Source: Mycolicibacterium elephantis DSM 44368 (lineage in GTDB: Bacteria > Actinomycetota > Actinomycetes > Mycobacteriales > Mycobacteriaceae). Taken from it: a stretch of DNA of 64,000 bases. The position numbers and the translations under genes were made by a program. The stretch covers positions 62,001 to 126,000 of the forward strand of contig NZ_ATDN01000045.1 of NCBI RefSeq assembly GCF_004014805.1, written 5' to 3'. The notes below the pieces were generated by a model that saw only the letters and a list, made by a program, of their open reading frames with translations, did not search any database and was not told where the DNA came from. Numbering within the stretch: position 1 is the first letter of the stretch; the number at the start of each line of letters is the position of its first letter. This document shows positions 43,989 through 52,205 of the stretch, in pieces.

Positions 43989-46985
43989 ATGCGGCGACTA
44001 GCCGACATCGTGGTCCGCTGGCCGTGGGCGGTGATCGGGCTGTGGATGGCCATGGCCGTCGCCCTGCCGCTGACGTTTCCGTCGCTGGGCGAGATGGCCC
44101 AGAAGAACCCACTGGCCATTCTGCCCAGCGACGCCCCGTCGAGCGTCACCGCCGCGAAGATGGCCGAGGCGTTCCGGGAGCCGGCGTCAGACAACCTGCT
44201 GGTCGTAGCGTTCATCAACGAAACCGGGCTCACCCCCGCTGACGAGGCCGTCTACCGCGACGTGGTGGATGCGGTGCGCGACGACATCACCGATGTCGTG
44301 TCGGTGCAGGACTTCATCAGCACGCCGCAGATGCGGCCATTCATGACCAGCGAGGACAAGACCACCTGGGTGCTGCCGATCAGCCTCGAGGGTGAGTTGG
44401 GCACACCGCGCGGCTTCGAGTCGTTCAACCGGGTCGCCGAGATCGTTCGCCACGAAATCCCCGACGGCCCGCTCGCCGTGCACCTCACCGGGCCCGCCGC
44501 CACGGTCGCCGACCTCACCGTCGCAGGCGAACAGGACAGGCTGCCCATCGAGATCGCGATCGCGGTACTGGTGCTGGCCGTGCTGCTGCTGGTGTACCGC
44601 AACGTCGTCACGATGCTGCTGCCGTTGGTGACGATCGGGTCGTCGCTGCTGATCGCCCAGGCTGTGGTCGCGGGGTTGTCGGAACTGACCGGCGTGGGCG
44701 TCTCGAACCAGTCCATCGTGTTCCTGAGCGCGATCATGGCCGGCGCCGGAACCGATTACGCGGTGTTCCTCATCAGCCGCTACCACGACTTTCTGCGATC
44801 CGGCCGGGAGTTCGACCACGCGGTCAAGGCGGCGATGATCTCGATAGGCAAGGTGATCGCCGCGTCCGCCGCCACGGTGGGTATCACCTTCCTTGCGCTG
44901 GGCTTCGCACAGATGGGCGTGTTCAAGACCGTCGGGGTGTCGTCGGCGATCGGCATCGGCATCGCATTCCTCGCAGGCGTGACCCTGCTGCCCGCGATCC
45001 TGGTGCTCGCAGGGCCGCGCGGCTGGGTCAAGCCGCGGCGCGAACTGACCGCCCGCTTCTGGCGGCGCTCCGGCGTCCGCATCGTCCGCAGGCCGGTGCC
45101 CCACTTGGTCGCCAGCGTGCTGGTGCTGGCTCTCCTGGCCGGATTGGGAACGCTCGCGGACTACAACTACGACGACCGCAAGGTCCTGCCCGCGTCGGCG
45201 CCGAGTTCGGTCGGGTACGCAGCGCTGGAACGCCACTTCCCGGTCAGCCACTCGATCCCCGAATACATCCTGATCCAGTCGCCGCACGACCTGCGCAACC
45301 CGCGTGCGCTCGCCGACCTGGAGCAGCTGGCCTCGCGCGTCGCGCAACTCCCCGACGTCGGTCTGGTCAGCGGCGTCACGCGGCCGCTCGGCGAGGTGCC
45401 ACAAGAATTCCGGGCCACGTATCAGGCGGGCCTCGTCGGAAGCCGGTTGGCGGACGGCTCCGACCAGATCAGCGCACGCGCAGGCGATTTCCACCGGCTG
45501 ACGGACGGGGCTGACACGCTCGCCGACAGCCTCGCTGACGTGCGCGGTCAGATCAACACGATCGCGCCAAGCATCCGAGACCTCGTCGCCACGTTCTCCT
45601 CGGTGCGCACCGAGTACGGCGGCGACAAGCTGGTGCGCGACGTCGAGATCGCGGCCAAGCTCGTCGCGAGCGTCAACGCGCTCGGCAACTCCATGGGCTT
45701 CAACTTCGCCGCCGTCAAGGACATGTTCGCCTGGATCGGCCCGGTGCTGAGCGCGCTTCAGGGCAACGCGGTCTGCGACGCCAACCCGTCCTGCAGAGAC
45801 ACCCGCATGCAGTTCCAGCGGCTCATCGCCGCCCGCGAGTCCGGCGGGCTCGACGAGATCAACGACCTCGCGCACCAACTCCAGGATGTCGACGACCGGG
45901 AGACCCTGAACGAGGCGGTGGCCAAGCTGAACGCCGCCATGGCCGGCGTCGCCAAGGCGGTCAACACCATGGGACTGGACCGGCCCGGCGGCCCGGAGAC
46001 GGGCCTTGCCGAGCTGCAGCGGGGCGCGAACCGCCTCGCCGACGGAAGCCGAGAGGTGGCCGGCGGGGTCGACGAGCTCGTCAGGCAGGTCAAGGTGATC
46101 GCCAACGGGCTCAACGAGGCGTCGACGTTTCTGCTGTCGATGCGAACCAACGCCGCCGACCCGGCCCAGGCCGGGTTCAACGTGCCGGCCGCAGTGCTGG
46201 AGCTGCCGGATTTCCAGAAAGCCGCCGAGGCCTACATCTCGCCGGACGGCCGCTCGGTGCGGTACCTCGTCCAAACCGAGCTCAACCCGTTCAGCCCGGA
46301 GGCGATGGACCAGGTTAACGAGATCTACGACGTCGCCCGCGGCGCCCAGCCGAACACCACGCTCGCCGACGCGACGGTGTCGATGGGCGGGTATCCGGTC
46401 GCCCTGCGGGACACGCGTGACTACTACCAGCAGGACATCCGGTACATCATCGCCGCGACCCTCGTCGTCGTCCTGCTCACCCTGATGGTGCTGCTACGTG
46501 CCCTCATCGCACCGCTCTACCTGGTGGGATCCGTGGTGGTGTCGTTCTTCGCGGCGATCGGTATCGGCGTCCTGACGTTCCAGCTGCTGTTCGGTCAGGA
46601 GCTGCACTGGAGTGTGCCCCCGTTGGCGTTCGTGGTGCTGGTCGCCGTCGGTGCCGACTACAACATGCTTTTCGTGTCACGACTACGCGACGAATCACCG
46701 AGCAGCGTGCGTTACGGCGTCATCCGGACGCTGGGTTCGACCGGCGGGGTGATCACCGCGGCGGGCCTGATCTTCGCTGCCTCGATGACCGGTCTGCTGT
46801 TCTCGAGTATCGACATCGTGGTGCAAGGCGGTTTCGTGATCGGCGTGGGAATCTTGTTGGACACCTTCGTGGTCCGCACGATCACGGTTCCGGCCATCGC
46901 CACGCTGGTCGGGCGGGCGAACTGGTGGCCGTCGCGGCTCGGGCCGCGACGGGCCGAGCGTGTACCTGTGGAATCGACGAGCTGA
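43989..46985 (+). CDS. mmpL10: MmpL10-like RND lipid transporter
   Basis: A 998-residue MmpL transporter with twelve predicted helices: one at the N-terminus, a five-helix block around residues 190-340, one at 370-390 and a second five-helix block at 815-980. Two periplasmic domains separate them, the second of which is long and contains a coiled-coil-like region around 500-720. The proton-relay Asp-Tyr pairs are visible as GTDYAVFL and GADYNMLF. In TPP synthesis MmpL10 exports the diacyltrehalose precursor. It is followed after 10 bases by fadD23, so both are in one transcript. Assignment to the MmpL10 subgroup rests on the locus context. Confidence 0.92.
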   Translation: MRRLADIVVRWPWAVIGLWMAMAVALPLTFPSLGEMAQKNPLAILPSDAPSSVTAAKMAEAFREPASDNLLVVAFINETGLTPADEAVYRDVVDAVRDDITDVVSVQDFISTPQMRPFMTSEDKTTWVLPISLEGELGTPRGFESFNRVAEIVRHEIPDGPLAVHLTGPAATVADLTVAGEQDRLPIEIAIAVLVLAVLLLVYRNVVTMLLPLVTIGSSLLIAQAVVAGLSELTGVGVSNQSIVFLSAIMAGAGTDYAVFLISRYHDFLRSGREFDHAVKAAMISIGKVIAASAATVGITFLALGFAQMGVFKTVGVSSAIGIGIAFLAGVTLLPAILVLAGPRGWVKPRRELTARFWRRSGVRIVRRPVPHLVASVLVLALLAGLGTLADYNYDDRKVLPASAPSSVGYAALERHFPVSHSIPEYILIQSPHDLRNPRALADLEQLASRVAQLPDVGLVSGVTRPLGEVPQEFRATYQAGLVGSRLADGSDQISARAGDFHRLTDGADTLADSLADVRGQINTIAPSIRDLVATFSSVRTEYGGDKLVRDVEIAAKLVASVNALGNSMGFNFAAVKDMFAWIGPVLSALQGNAVCDANPSCRDTRMQFQRLIAARESGGLDEINDLAHQLQDVDDRETLNEAVAKLNAAMAGVAKAVNTMGLDRPGGPETGLAELQRGANRLADGSREVAGGVDELVRQVKVIANGLNEASTFLLSMRTNAADPAQAGFNVPAAVLELPDFQKAAEAYISPDGRSVRYLVQTELNPFSPEAMDQVNEIYDVARGAQPNTTLADATVSMGGYPVALRDTRDYYQQDIRYIIAATLVVVLLTLMVLLRALIAPLYLVGSVVVSFFAAIGIGVLTFQLLFGQELHWSVPPLAFVVLVAVGADYNMLFVSRLRDESPSSVRYGVIRTLGSTGGVITAAGLIFAASMTGLLFSSIDIVVQGGFVIGVGILLDTFVVRTITVPAIATLVGRANWWPSRLGPRRAERVPVESTS

Positions 46986-46995
46986 TGGGCAAACC

Positions 46996-48750
46996 GTGAC
47001 AACAACTTCTGACGCATCGATCCTGTCGATACTGCACGGTCGCGCCAGCCTGCGCCCCGACGACGTCGCGTTCACGTTCACCGACCACGGCCGCGATCCG
47101 GGCGGCATTCGGGAAAGCCTCACGTGGTCACAGCTGGCGCGTCGAACGACGAACCTCGCCGAGGAGATCAAGCGGCACGGCACGACGGGCGACCGCGCGG
47201 TCATCCTCGCTCCGCAGAGCCTGGAGTACGTCGTGGCGTTCCTGGGGTCGATGCAGGCGGGCCTCGTGGCGGTGCCGCTCCCGTTGCCGCATCCCGGTGC
47301 GGGTCACGACCGGGTGATCGCGGTCCTTGCCGACACGGAGCCGTCGGTTGTCCTCACGACGTCAGCGGCCGCGGCCGGGGTCGGCAATATCGTCGCGGGT
47401 TCGGCCGCGGAACCGACGATCGTCGAGGTCGATTCGCTGAACCTGGACATCGAGGCCGGGACGGGCTCGATGCCGGCCGAGTGGCCCGGCATCGCCTATC
47501 TGCAGTACAGCTCGGGTTCGACCCGGCTGCCCGCCGGGGTCATGCTCTCGCATCGCAACCTCACGGTGAATTTCGATCAGCTGGCGCGAAGCTTCTTCGC
47601 CGAGACCCCGCTGCGCCCGAACGCCACGTTCGTGTCGTGGCTGCCCTTCTACCACGACATGGGTTTGGTGCTCGGGGTGTGCGCACCGATCCTCAGTGGT
47701 CGTCGCGCCGAGTTGATGAGCCCAGAAGCGTTCCTGGAGAAGCCGTCTCGATGGATACGCGCACTGGCGAAGAACCGTCACGCGTGGTCGTCGGCGCCGA
47801 ACTTCGCGTTCGACCTGGCCGCCCGTAGGACGACCGACGACGACCTGGACGGGCTCGATCTCGGCGGCGTGGATGGCATCGTCAGCGGTGCCGAACGCGT
47901 CGACCCGGACACGCTGCACCGTTTCGTCGATCGGTTCGCGCACTTCAATCTCCGCGATCACGTGATGCGGCCTGCGTACGGATTGGCGGAGGCGACGGTC
48001 TTCGTGGCGTCGGGGACGTGGGACGAGAGCTCACCGGCGGCGTACTTCGACGCCGCCGAACTGGGGGCGGGCCGGGTGCGGCCGTGCGCGGCAGGGAAGG
48101 GCACCGCGCTGGTCAAATACCGTGTGCCACAAGGGCCGTCGCTGCGGATCGTCGACAGCGAAACCCACCGCGAGTGCGCACCCGATCTGGTCGGGGAGAT
48201 CTGGGTGCACGGCGAGAACGTCTCGAACGGCTACTGGCGAAAACCGCCGGAGGAGCAAAGCTGTTTCGGCGCAACGATTGTCGATCCCTCACCTGGCACG
48301 CCGGAGGGGCCGTGGTTGCGCACCGGCGACCTCGGTTTCGTCCACGAGGGCGAGTTGTTCATCGTCGGACGCATCAAGGACCTGCTGATCGTGCGGGGAC
48401 GCAACCACTATCCCGAGGACATCGAGGCGACGGTGCAAGAGATCACCCGCGGCCGGGTTGCTGCCATCGCGGTCCCGGTGAACGGCACCGAGACACTGGT
48501 CACCGTCATCGAGCTCAAGGAGCCAACCGGCATCGACGAGGACGCGATGCGCTGGTTCGGTGACGTGAAGAGCAAGGTGACCGCCGCGGTCTCCAACGCC
48601 CACGGGCTCAGCGTCGGCGACCTCGTGTTGGTGCCGTCGGGGTCGATCCCCACGACCACGAGCGGCAAGATCCGCCGCAGCACCTGCCTCGAGTTGTATC
48701 AGCAGGGCGGGTTCACCCGGCTGGACGCGCGGGAGGGGGTTCCGCAGTGA
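46996..48750 (+). CDS. fadD23: FadD23-like long-chain fatty-acyl-AMP ligase (FAAL)
   Basis: A 584-residue adenylating enzyme, the same length as M. tuberculosis FadD23. The phosphate-binding loop is YLQYSSGSTRLPAGV (about residue 173); WLPFYHDMGLVLG and the hinge region TGDLGFVHEGELFIVGRIKD follow, and TTSGKIRR is at the C-terminus. The family activates fatty acids as acyl-adenylates and loads them on a PKS instead of CoA, so this enzyme should supply the starter to the PKS in this locus. The GTG at 46996 is chosen from the homologous N-terminus (ASILSILHGRASLRPDD). Its stop overlaps the next start (GTGA). Confidence 0.92.
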   Translation: MTTTSDASILSILHGRASLRPDDVAFTFTDHGRDPGGIRESLTWSQLARRTTNLAEEIKRHGTTGDRAVILAPQSLEYVVAFLGSMQAGLVAVPLPLPHPGAGHDRVIAVLADTEPSVVLTTSAAAAGVGNIVAGSAAEPTIVEVDSLNLDIEAGTGSMPAEWPGIAYLQYSSGSTRLPAGVMLSHRNLTVNFDQLARSFFAETPLRPNATFVSWLPFYHDMGLVLGVCAPILSGRRAELMSPEAFLEKPSRWIRALAKNRHAWSSAPNFAFDLAARRTTDDDLDGLDLGGVDGIVSGAERVDPDTLHRFVDRFAHFNLRDHVMRPAYGLAEATVFVASGTWDESSPAAYFDAAELGAGRVRPCAAGKGTALVKYRVPQGPSLRIVDSETHRECAPDLVGEIWVHGENVSNGYWRKPPEEQSCFGATIVDPSPGTPEGPWLRTGDLGFVHEGELFIVGRIKDLLIVRGRNHYPEDIEATVQEITRGRVAAIAVPVNGTETLVTVIELKEPTGIDEDAMRWFGDVKSKVTAAVSNAHGLSVGDLVLVPSGSIPTTTSGKIRRSTCLELYQQGGFTRLDAREGVPQ

Positions 48751-49952
48751 CGAGACGGAGTAGGTTGAACGCAGTGCACCCGAGTGGCGGGGGGAGGCCT
48801 ACGGAAGCCGTGAAGCGGGTTTTCGCGATCGCCACCGCGTTGACAACGTTCGGTGCCGCAGGGTGTTTCGGGCTCGGGATCGCCTCGGCCGACGACGCCG
48901 GGGCGCCGCCCACACCGCCGCCGAACCCCGTCGATGCTCCGCCGCCGTTGGGCACGCCCGGCCGGGCGTATGCGTTGGGCGGAGCCCACGTCTCGGGCAT
49001 CCCCTACGACGAGTACATCCTGCGCACGGGCGCCGACTGGTTCCCGGGAATGGACCGGCAGATCGTCGACTACCCGGCCGGGCAGGTCCAGGGCCACACG
49101 CTGGAACGCTTCTTTCCCGGCATCGGCGCGTGGGGCGAGCGCCTGGTCCCCGGCCTCGGCCTGGACGGGCCCAGCGTCGGCGAGTCGGTCGACGTCGGCA
49201 CCCCGAACGTCATCCACGCGATCCGCGAGGGCGGCCAGGGCACCGCGATCGGCCTGTCCGAGGGTGCGATGGTGCTCAACGACGTGCAGGCCAAACTCGC
49301 CTACGACCCGGCCGCCCCACCGCCGGACCAGTTGAGCTTCGCGATGTACGGCGACCCGGTGGCCAGGCACGCCTTCGGGGAGAGTTTCCTGACCCAGGTG
49401 TTCCCCGTCGGTAGTGTCGTGCCCTCCCTCGACTTCCGCATACCGCCGCCGGTGGAGAGCCAGTACGACACCTACCAGTTCGTCTCCGCCTACGACAGCA
49501 TCGCCGACTGGCCGGACCGTCCGGACAACTGGATATCGGTCGCCAACGCGATCGTCGGCCTCGCGACGGGCCACACCGCGGTGGCGTTCACCGATCCGAG
49601 CATGGTGCCGCCGCAGAACATCCGCACGACGGTGAACTCCAGGGGCGCGAAGACGACGACGTTCCTGATCCCCGAGGAGCACCTGCCGCTGGTGATGCCG
49701 TTCAAGTATCTCGGGGTGCCCCAGGAGACGCTGATCAAGCTCGACGCGGTGCTCAAGCCCTACGTGGACGCGGGCTACTCGCGGAACGACGATCCGTTGA
49801 CGGCGCCGATCACGGTGGATCCGGTTAACGGCTATGACCCCGCGGCCGTTACCGCACCGGCCACCCAAGCCGCGTTCGGCGGGGCGGCAGATCCGGTGTC
49901 GCAGCTGCTCTCGGGGATGCAGTACGTGCTGAACAACCTCCCTGAGAACTGA
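48747..49952 (+). CDS. Secreted PE-PPE-domain acyltransferase/esterase (TPP locus PE protein)
   Basis: A 401-residue exported protein. A hydrophobic signal segment (VKRVFAIATALTTFGAAGCFGLGIASA, about residues 22-48) is followed by a Pro-rich linker and a PE-PPE-type alpha/beta-hydrolase domain. The nucleophile is Ser171 in GLSEG. There is no N-terminal PE or PPE helical domain despite the gene name used in the TPP literature. By analogy with Chp proteins of sulfolipid and PAT synthesis, and with MSMEG_0412, it transfers acyl groups between exported diacyltrehaloses to complete TPP outside the membrane. The GTG at 48747 overlaps fadD23 by four bases. A GTG at 48810 would start right at the signal peptide and is an alternative. 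Confidence 0.88.
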   Translation: MTRRSRLNAVHPSGGGRPTEAVKRVFAIATALTTFGAAGCFGLGIASADDAGAPPTPPPNPVDAPPPLGTPGRAYALGGAHVSGIPYDEYILRTGADWFPGMDRQIVDYPAGQVQGHTLERFFPGIGAWGERLVPGLGLDGPSVGESVDVGTPNVIHAIREGGQGTAIGLSEGAMVLNDVQAKLAYDPAAPPPDQLSFAMYGDPVARHAFGESFLTQVFPVGSVVPSLDFRIPPPVESQYDTYQFVSAYDSIADWPDRPDNWISVANAIVGLATGHTAVAFTDPSMVPPQNIRTTVNSRGAKTTTFLIPEEHLPLVMPFKYLGVPQETLIKLDAVLKPYVDAGYSRNDDPLTAPITVDPVNGYDPAAVTAPATQAAFGGAADPVSQLLSGMQYVLNNLPEN

Positions 49953-49959
49953 TCGCGGC

Positions 49960-50637
49960 TCAAAGCCCGGCCCAGCCGATGCCGAGCAGCACGCCGCCGA
50001 CCACGGCCAGCAGCAGGGCCACCCCGCGACGCCCCTGCGCGCGAAGCCAGTCGTACAGCGCCGAGAGAGCCGCGCGGGTGCGGTCCGGGGCCACCAGGTA
50101 GCACAGCAGCGGAACCTCCACGAGGGCGAACGCCACCACGTTGAACAGGGCCAGCGCGCCGAGTTGGATCGCGGTCGACGCGCCGGACGCCACAATCAGC
50201 GCCAGCGCAGCCAGGTAGTCGACCGACGGCAACGCGATACCGAGGCCGGCCACCCCAGCCGTCCACAACGACCTGCCGTTGAGCAGTTGCCTGCCGCGAT
50301 CCGTGAGCATCCCGAACAGCCGGGCGGCGCGACCGCTCGGCCCGTCGGACTCATGCCTGGCTCGAAACACACCCGCGGCCACCAACGCGGCGTAGGCCAG
50401 CAGCACCGCGCCCACCGTGATCTGCACCCGCGGCAGGTTGAAGTGAGTTGATCCCAGCGCGGGCCGCAGCAAGAAGAGCACGAGCACGCCGACCGTGAGC
50501 CCCATCGCGAAACCGCCGGTGAGGAAGACGCCCAGTTGCAGCAACGGCCGGGGCCGGTTGAGCATCAGCACCGTCATGCCGATCCGGAAGGGCTCCAGAC
50601 TGACGGCAACGGCCATCGCCAGGAGCGGTATCCACAT
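49960..50637 (-). CDS. Gap-like integral membrane protein (glycolipid export accessory)
   Basis: A 225-residue protein with about six hydrophobic helices (starting MWIPLLAMAVAVSLEPFRIGM and ending VGGVLLGIGWAGL), the layout of GAP-family proteins. Gap is needed for surface export of glycopeptidolipids in M. smegmatis, and a Gap-like gene follows the TPP genes there. The ATG at 50637 is preferred over an upstream start that would add 25 polar residues. It is convergent with the PE-PPE gene (7 bases apart), so it has its own promoter, divergent from the flavin-reductase gene. A function in TPP transport is inferred. Confidence 0.82.
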   Translation of the reverse strand: MWIPLLAMAVAVSLEPFRIGMTVLMLNRPRPLLQLGVFLTGGFAMGLTVGVLVLFLLRPALGSTHFNLPRVQITVGAVLLAYAALVAAGVFRARHESDGPSGRAARLFGMLTDRGRQLLNGRSLWTAGVAGLGIALPSVDYLAALALIVASGASTAIQLGALALFNVVAFALVEVPLLCYLVAPDRTRAALSALYDWLRAQGRRGVALLLAVVGGVLLGIGWAGL

Positions 50638-50714
50638 GACGAGCGTCAGGTTACCCGCCGCGGCGCAGCCCGGACGTGGCCTACCACTCCGGGACGTGTG
50701 AAGATGGTTCACAT

Positions 50715-51200
50715 ATGAGTTCCATTGATCTGAGCCCCACCACGCTGCGAGAAGCGTTCGGGCACTTTCCGTCGGGCGTCATCGCCATCGCAGCCGAGGT
50801 CGACGGCACCAGGGTGGGCCTCGCCGCAAGCACGTTCGTGCCGGTCTCGCTGGAGCCGCCGCTGGTGTCGTTCTGCGTGCAGAACACCTCGGAAACGTGG
50901 CCCAAGCTCAAAGACCTGCCGTCGCTTGGCATCAGCGTGCTCGGCGAATCCCACGACGAGGCGGCGCGCGCGCTGGCCGCCAAAACCGGCGACCGGTTCG
51001 CCGGCCTGCAGACGGTGTCCCGGGAGTCGGGCGCGGTGTTCATCGAGGGCACCAGCGTCTGGTTGGAGAGCTCGATCGAACAGCTGGTCCCGGCGGGCGA
51101 TCACACGATCGTCATCCTGCGGGTCTGCGACATCACCGTGCATCCCGACGTGGCGCCGATCGTGTTCCACCGCAGCACATTTCGCCGACTCGGCATCTAA
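50715..51200 (+). CDS. Flavin reductase-like (FMN-binding split barrel) protein, Rv0245 type
   Basis: A 161-residue protein with the flavin-reductase split-barrel pattern: REAFGHFPSGVIAIAA near the start, then GLAASTFVPVSLEPPLVSFCVQ, which forms the flavin site in the family. It likely reduces FMN or FAD with NAD(P)H, alone or for a partner oxygenase; no partner gene is adjacent. Length and position match Rv0245 (162 residues). This gene marks the right border of the TPP block: in M. tuberculosis it lies directly beside fadE5. Confidence 0.9.
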   Translation: MSSIDLSPTTLREAFGHFPSGVIAIAAEVDGTRVGLAASTFVPVSLEPPLVSFCVQNTSETWPKLKDLPSLGISVLGESHDEAARALAAKTGDRFAGLQTVSRESGAVFIEGTSVWLESSIEQLVPAGDHTIVILRVCDITVHPDVAPIVFHRSTFRRLGI

Positions 51201-51220
51201 GGCCGGCGAACCCCGTCAGG

Positions 51221-51382
51221 TCAGGGGTGCGCAGCGAGCTCCTCACGGTACGACTGGATGCGCTGCTCGATCTCCTCGGCGTCGGCTACGCGCCCTTCCT
51301 TGCGTGCAAGCGTTGCGCGCCTGCTGAGCTCGCGAATAGCGGTGCGAATCTCGTTGATGCTGTGTCGCTCTCGTAAGGGCAT
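51221..51382 (-). CDS. Small conserved-looking hypothetical protein, 53 residues
   Basis: The ATG at 51382 encodes MPLRERHSINEIRTAIRELS and continues to AAHP at the stop (51221). It is highly charged, helical and cytoplasmic; the pattern of Leu, Ile and Ala at heptad spacing suggests a helical hairpin or coiled coil. It lies between the flavin-reductase gene (convergent, 20 bases) and sdhB (same strand, 76 bases upstream of this start), so it may be the last gene of the sdh transcript. I do not recognise a family. Codon usage and third-position GC are like the neighbours. Confidence 0.6.
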   Translation of the reverse strand: MPLRERHSINEIRTAIRELSRRATLARKEGRVADAEEIEQRIQSYREELAAHP

Positions 51383-51458
51383 AAGCGCTGCCTTTCGTCG
51401 TTGATTGGCTGCTTTCCCTTGAGGCTACCCCCGCACCGGGTTAACTCAAGCCCGTTTG

Positions 51459-52205
51459 TTAACGCCGGAACAGCTTGTTGCCCAGCCACACCAGCGGGTC
51501 GTACCGGTGACCGGCCACACGCTCCTTCATCGGAATGATCGCGTTGTCGGTGATCTTGATGTTCTCGGGGCACACCTCGGTACAGCACTTGGTGATGTTG
51601 CACAGCCCGAGCCCGGCTTCGTCCTGAGCGAGATCGCGGCGGTCCGCCTGATCGAGGGGGTGCATCTCCAGTTCCGCGGTCCGGATGAAGTAGCGCGGGC
51701 CCGCGAACGCCTGCTTGTTCTCCTCGTGGTCACGCATCACGTGGCAGACGTTCTGGCACAGGAAGCACTCGATGCACTTGCGGAACTCCTGGGACCGGTT
51801 CACGTCCACCTGCTGCATCCGGTACTCGCCCGGCTGCAAGTCCTTGGGCGGCGTGAACGACGGGATCTCCCGGGCCTTCTGGTAGTTGAACGACACGTCG
51901 GTGACGAGGTCGCGCACCACAGGGAATGTCCGCAGCGGCGTCACCGTGATGGTCTCGGACGGGTCGAACGTCGACATCCGCGTCATGCACATCAGCCGGG
52001 GCATACCGTTGATCTCTGCCGAGCACGAGCCGCACTTGCCCGCCTTGCAGTTCCACCGCACGGCGAGGTCGCCGGCCTGCGTTTGCTGCAACCGGTGGAT
52101 GACGTCGAGCACCACCTCGCCCTCGTTGGCCTCGACGGTGAACTCCTGCAGCGCTCCGCCGTCGTCGTCACCGCGCCAAACCCGCAGGTTTGCCTGGTAG
52201 CTCAT
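51459..52205 (-). CDS. sdhB: Succinate dehydrogenase 1 iron-sulfur subunit
   Basis: A 248-residue subunit passing electrons from the flavoprotein to quinone. The N-terminal [2Fe-2S] domain has CKAGKCGSC plus a downstream Cys (LMCMTR). The C-terminal domain has CIECFLCQNVC and CNITKCCTEVCPE, the ligands of the [4Fe-4S] and [3Fe-4S] clusters. The length equals that of Rv0247c of M. tuberculosis. It overlaps sdhA by four bases and is the last of the three sdh structural genes. Confidence 0.95.
   Translation of the reverse strand: MSYQANLRVWRGDDDGGALQEFTVEANEGEVVLDVIHRLQQTQAGDLAVRWNCKAGKCGSCSAEINGMPRLMCMTRMSTFDPSETITVTPLRTFPVVRDLVTDVSFNYQKAREIPSFTPPKDLQPGEYRMQQVDVNRSQEFRKCIECFLCQNVCHVMRDHEENKQAFAGPRYFIRTAELEMHPLDQADRRDLAQDEAGLGLCNITKCCTEVCPENIKITDNAIIPMKERVAGHRYDPLVWLGNKLFRR

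Noticed and set aside
48747..49952. True PE-family protein
   Set aside because: There is no PE or PPE N-terminal helical domain; the protein has a signal peptide and only the PE-PPE hydrolase domain.
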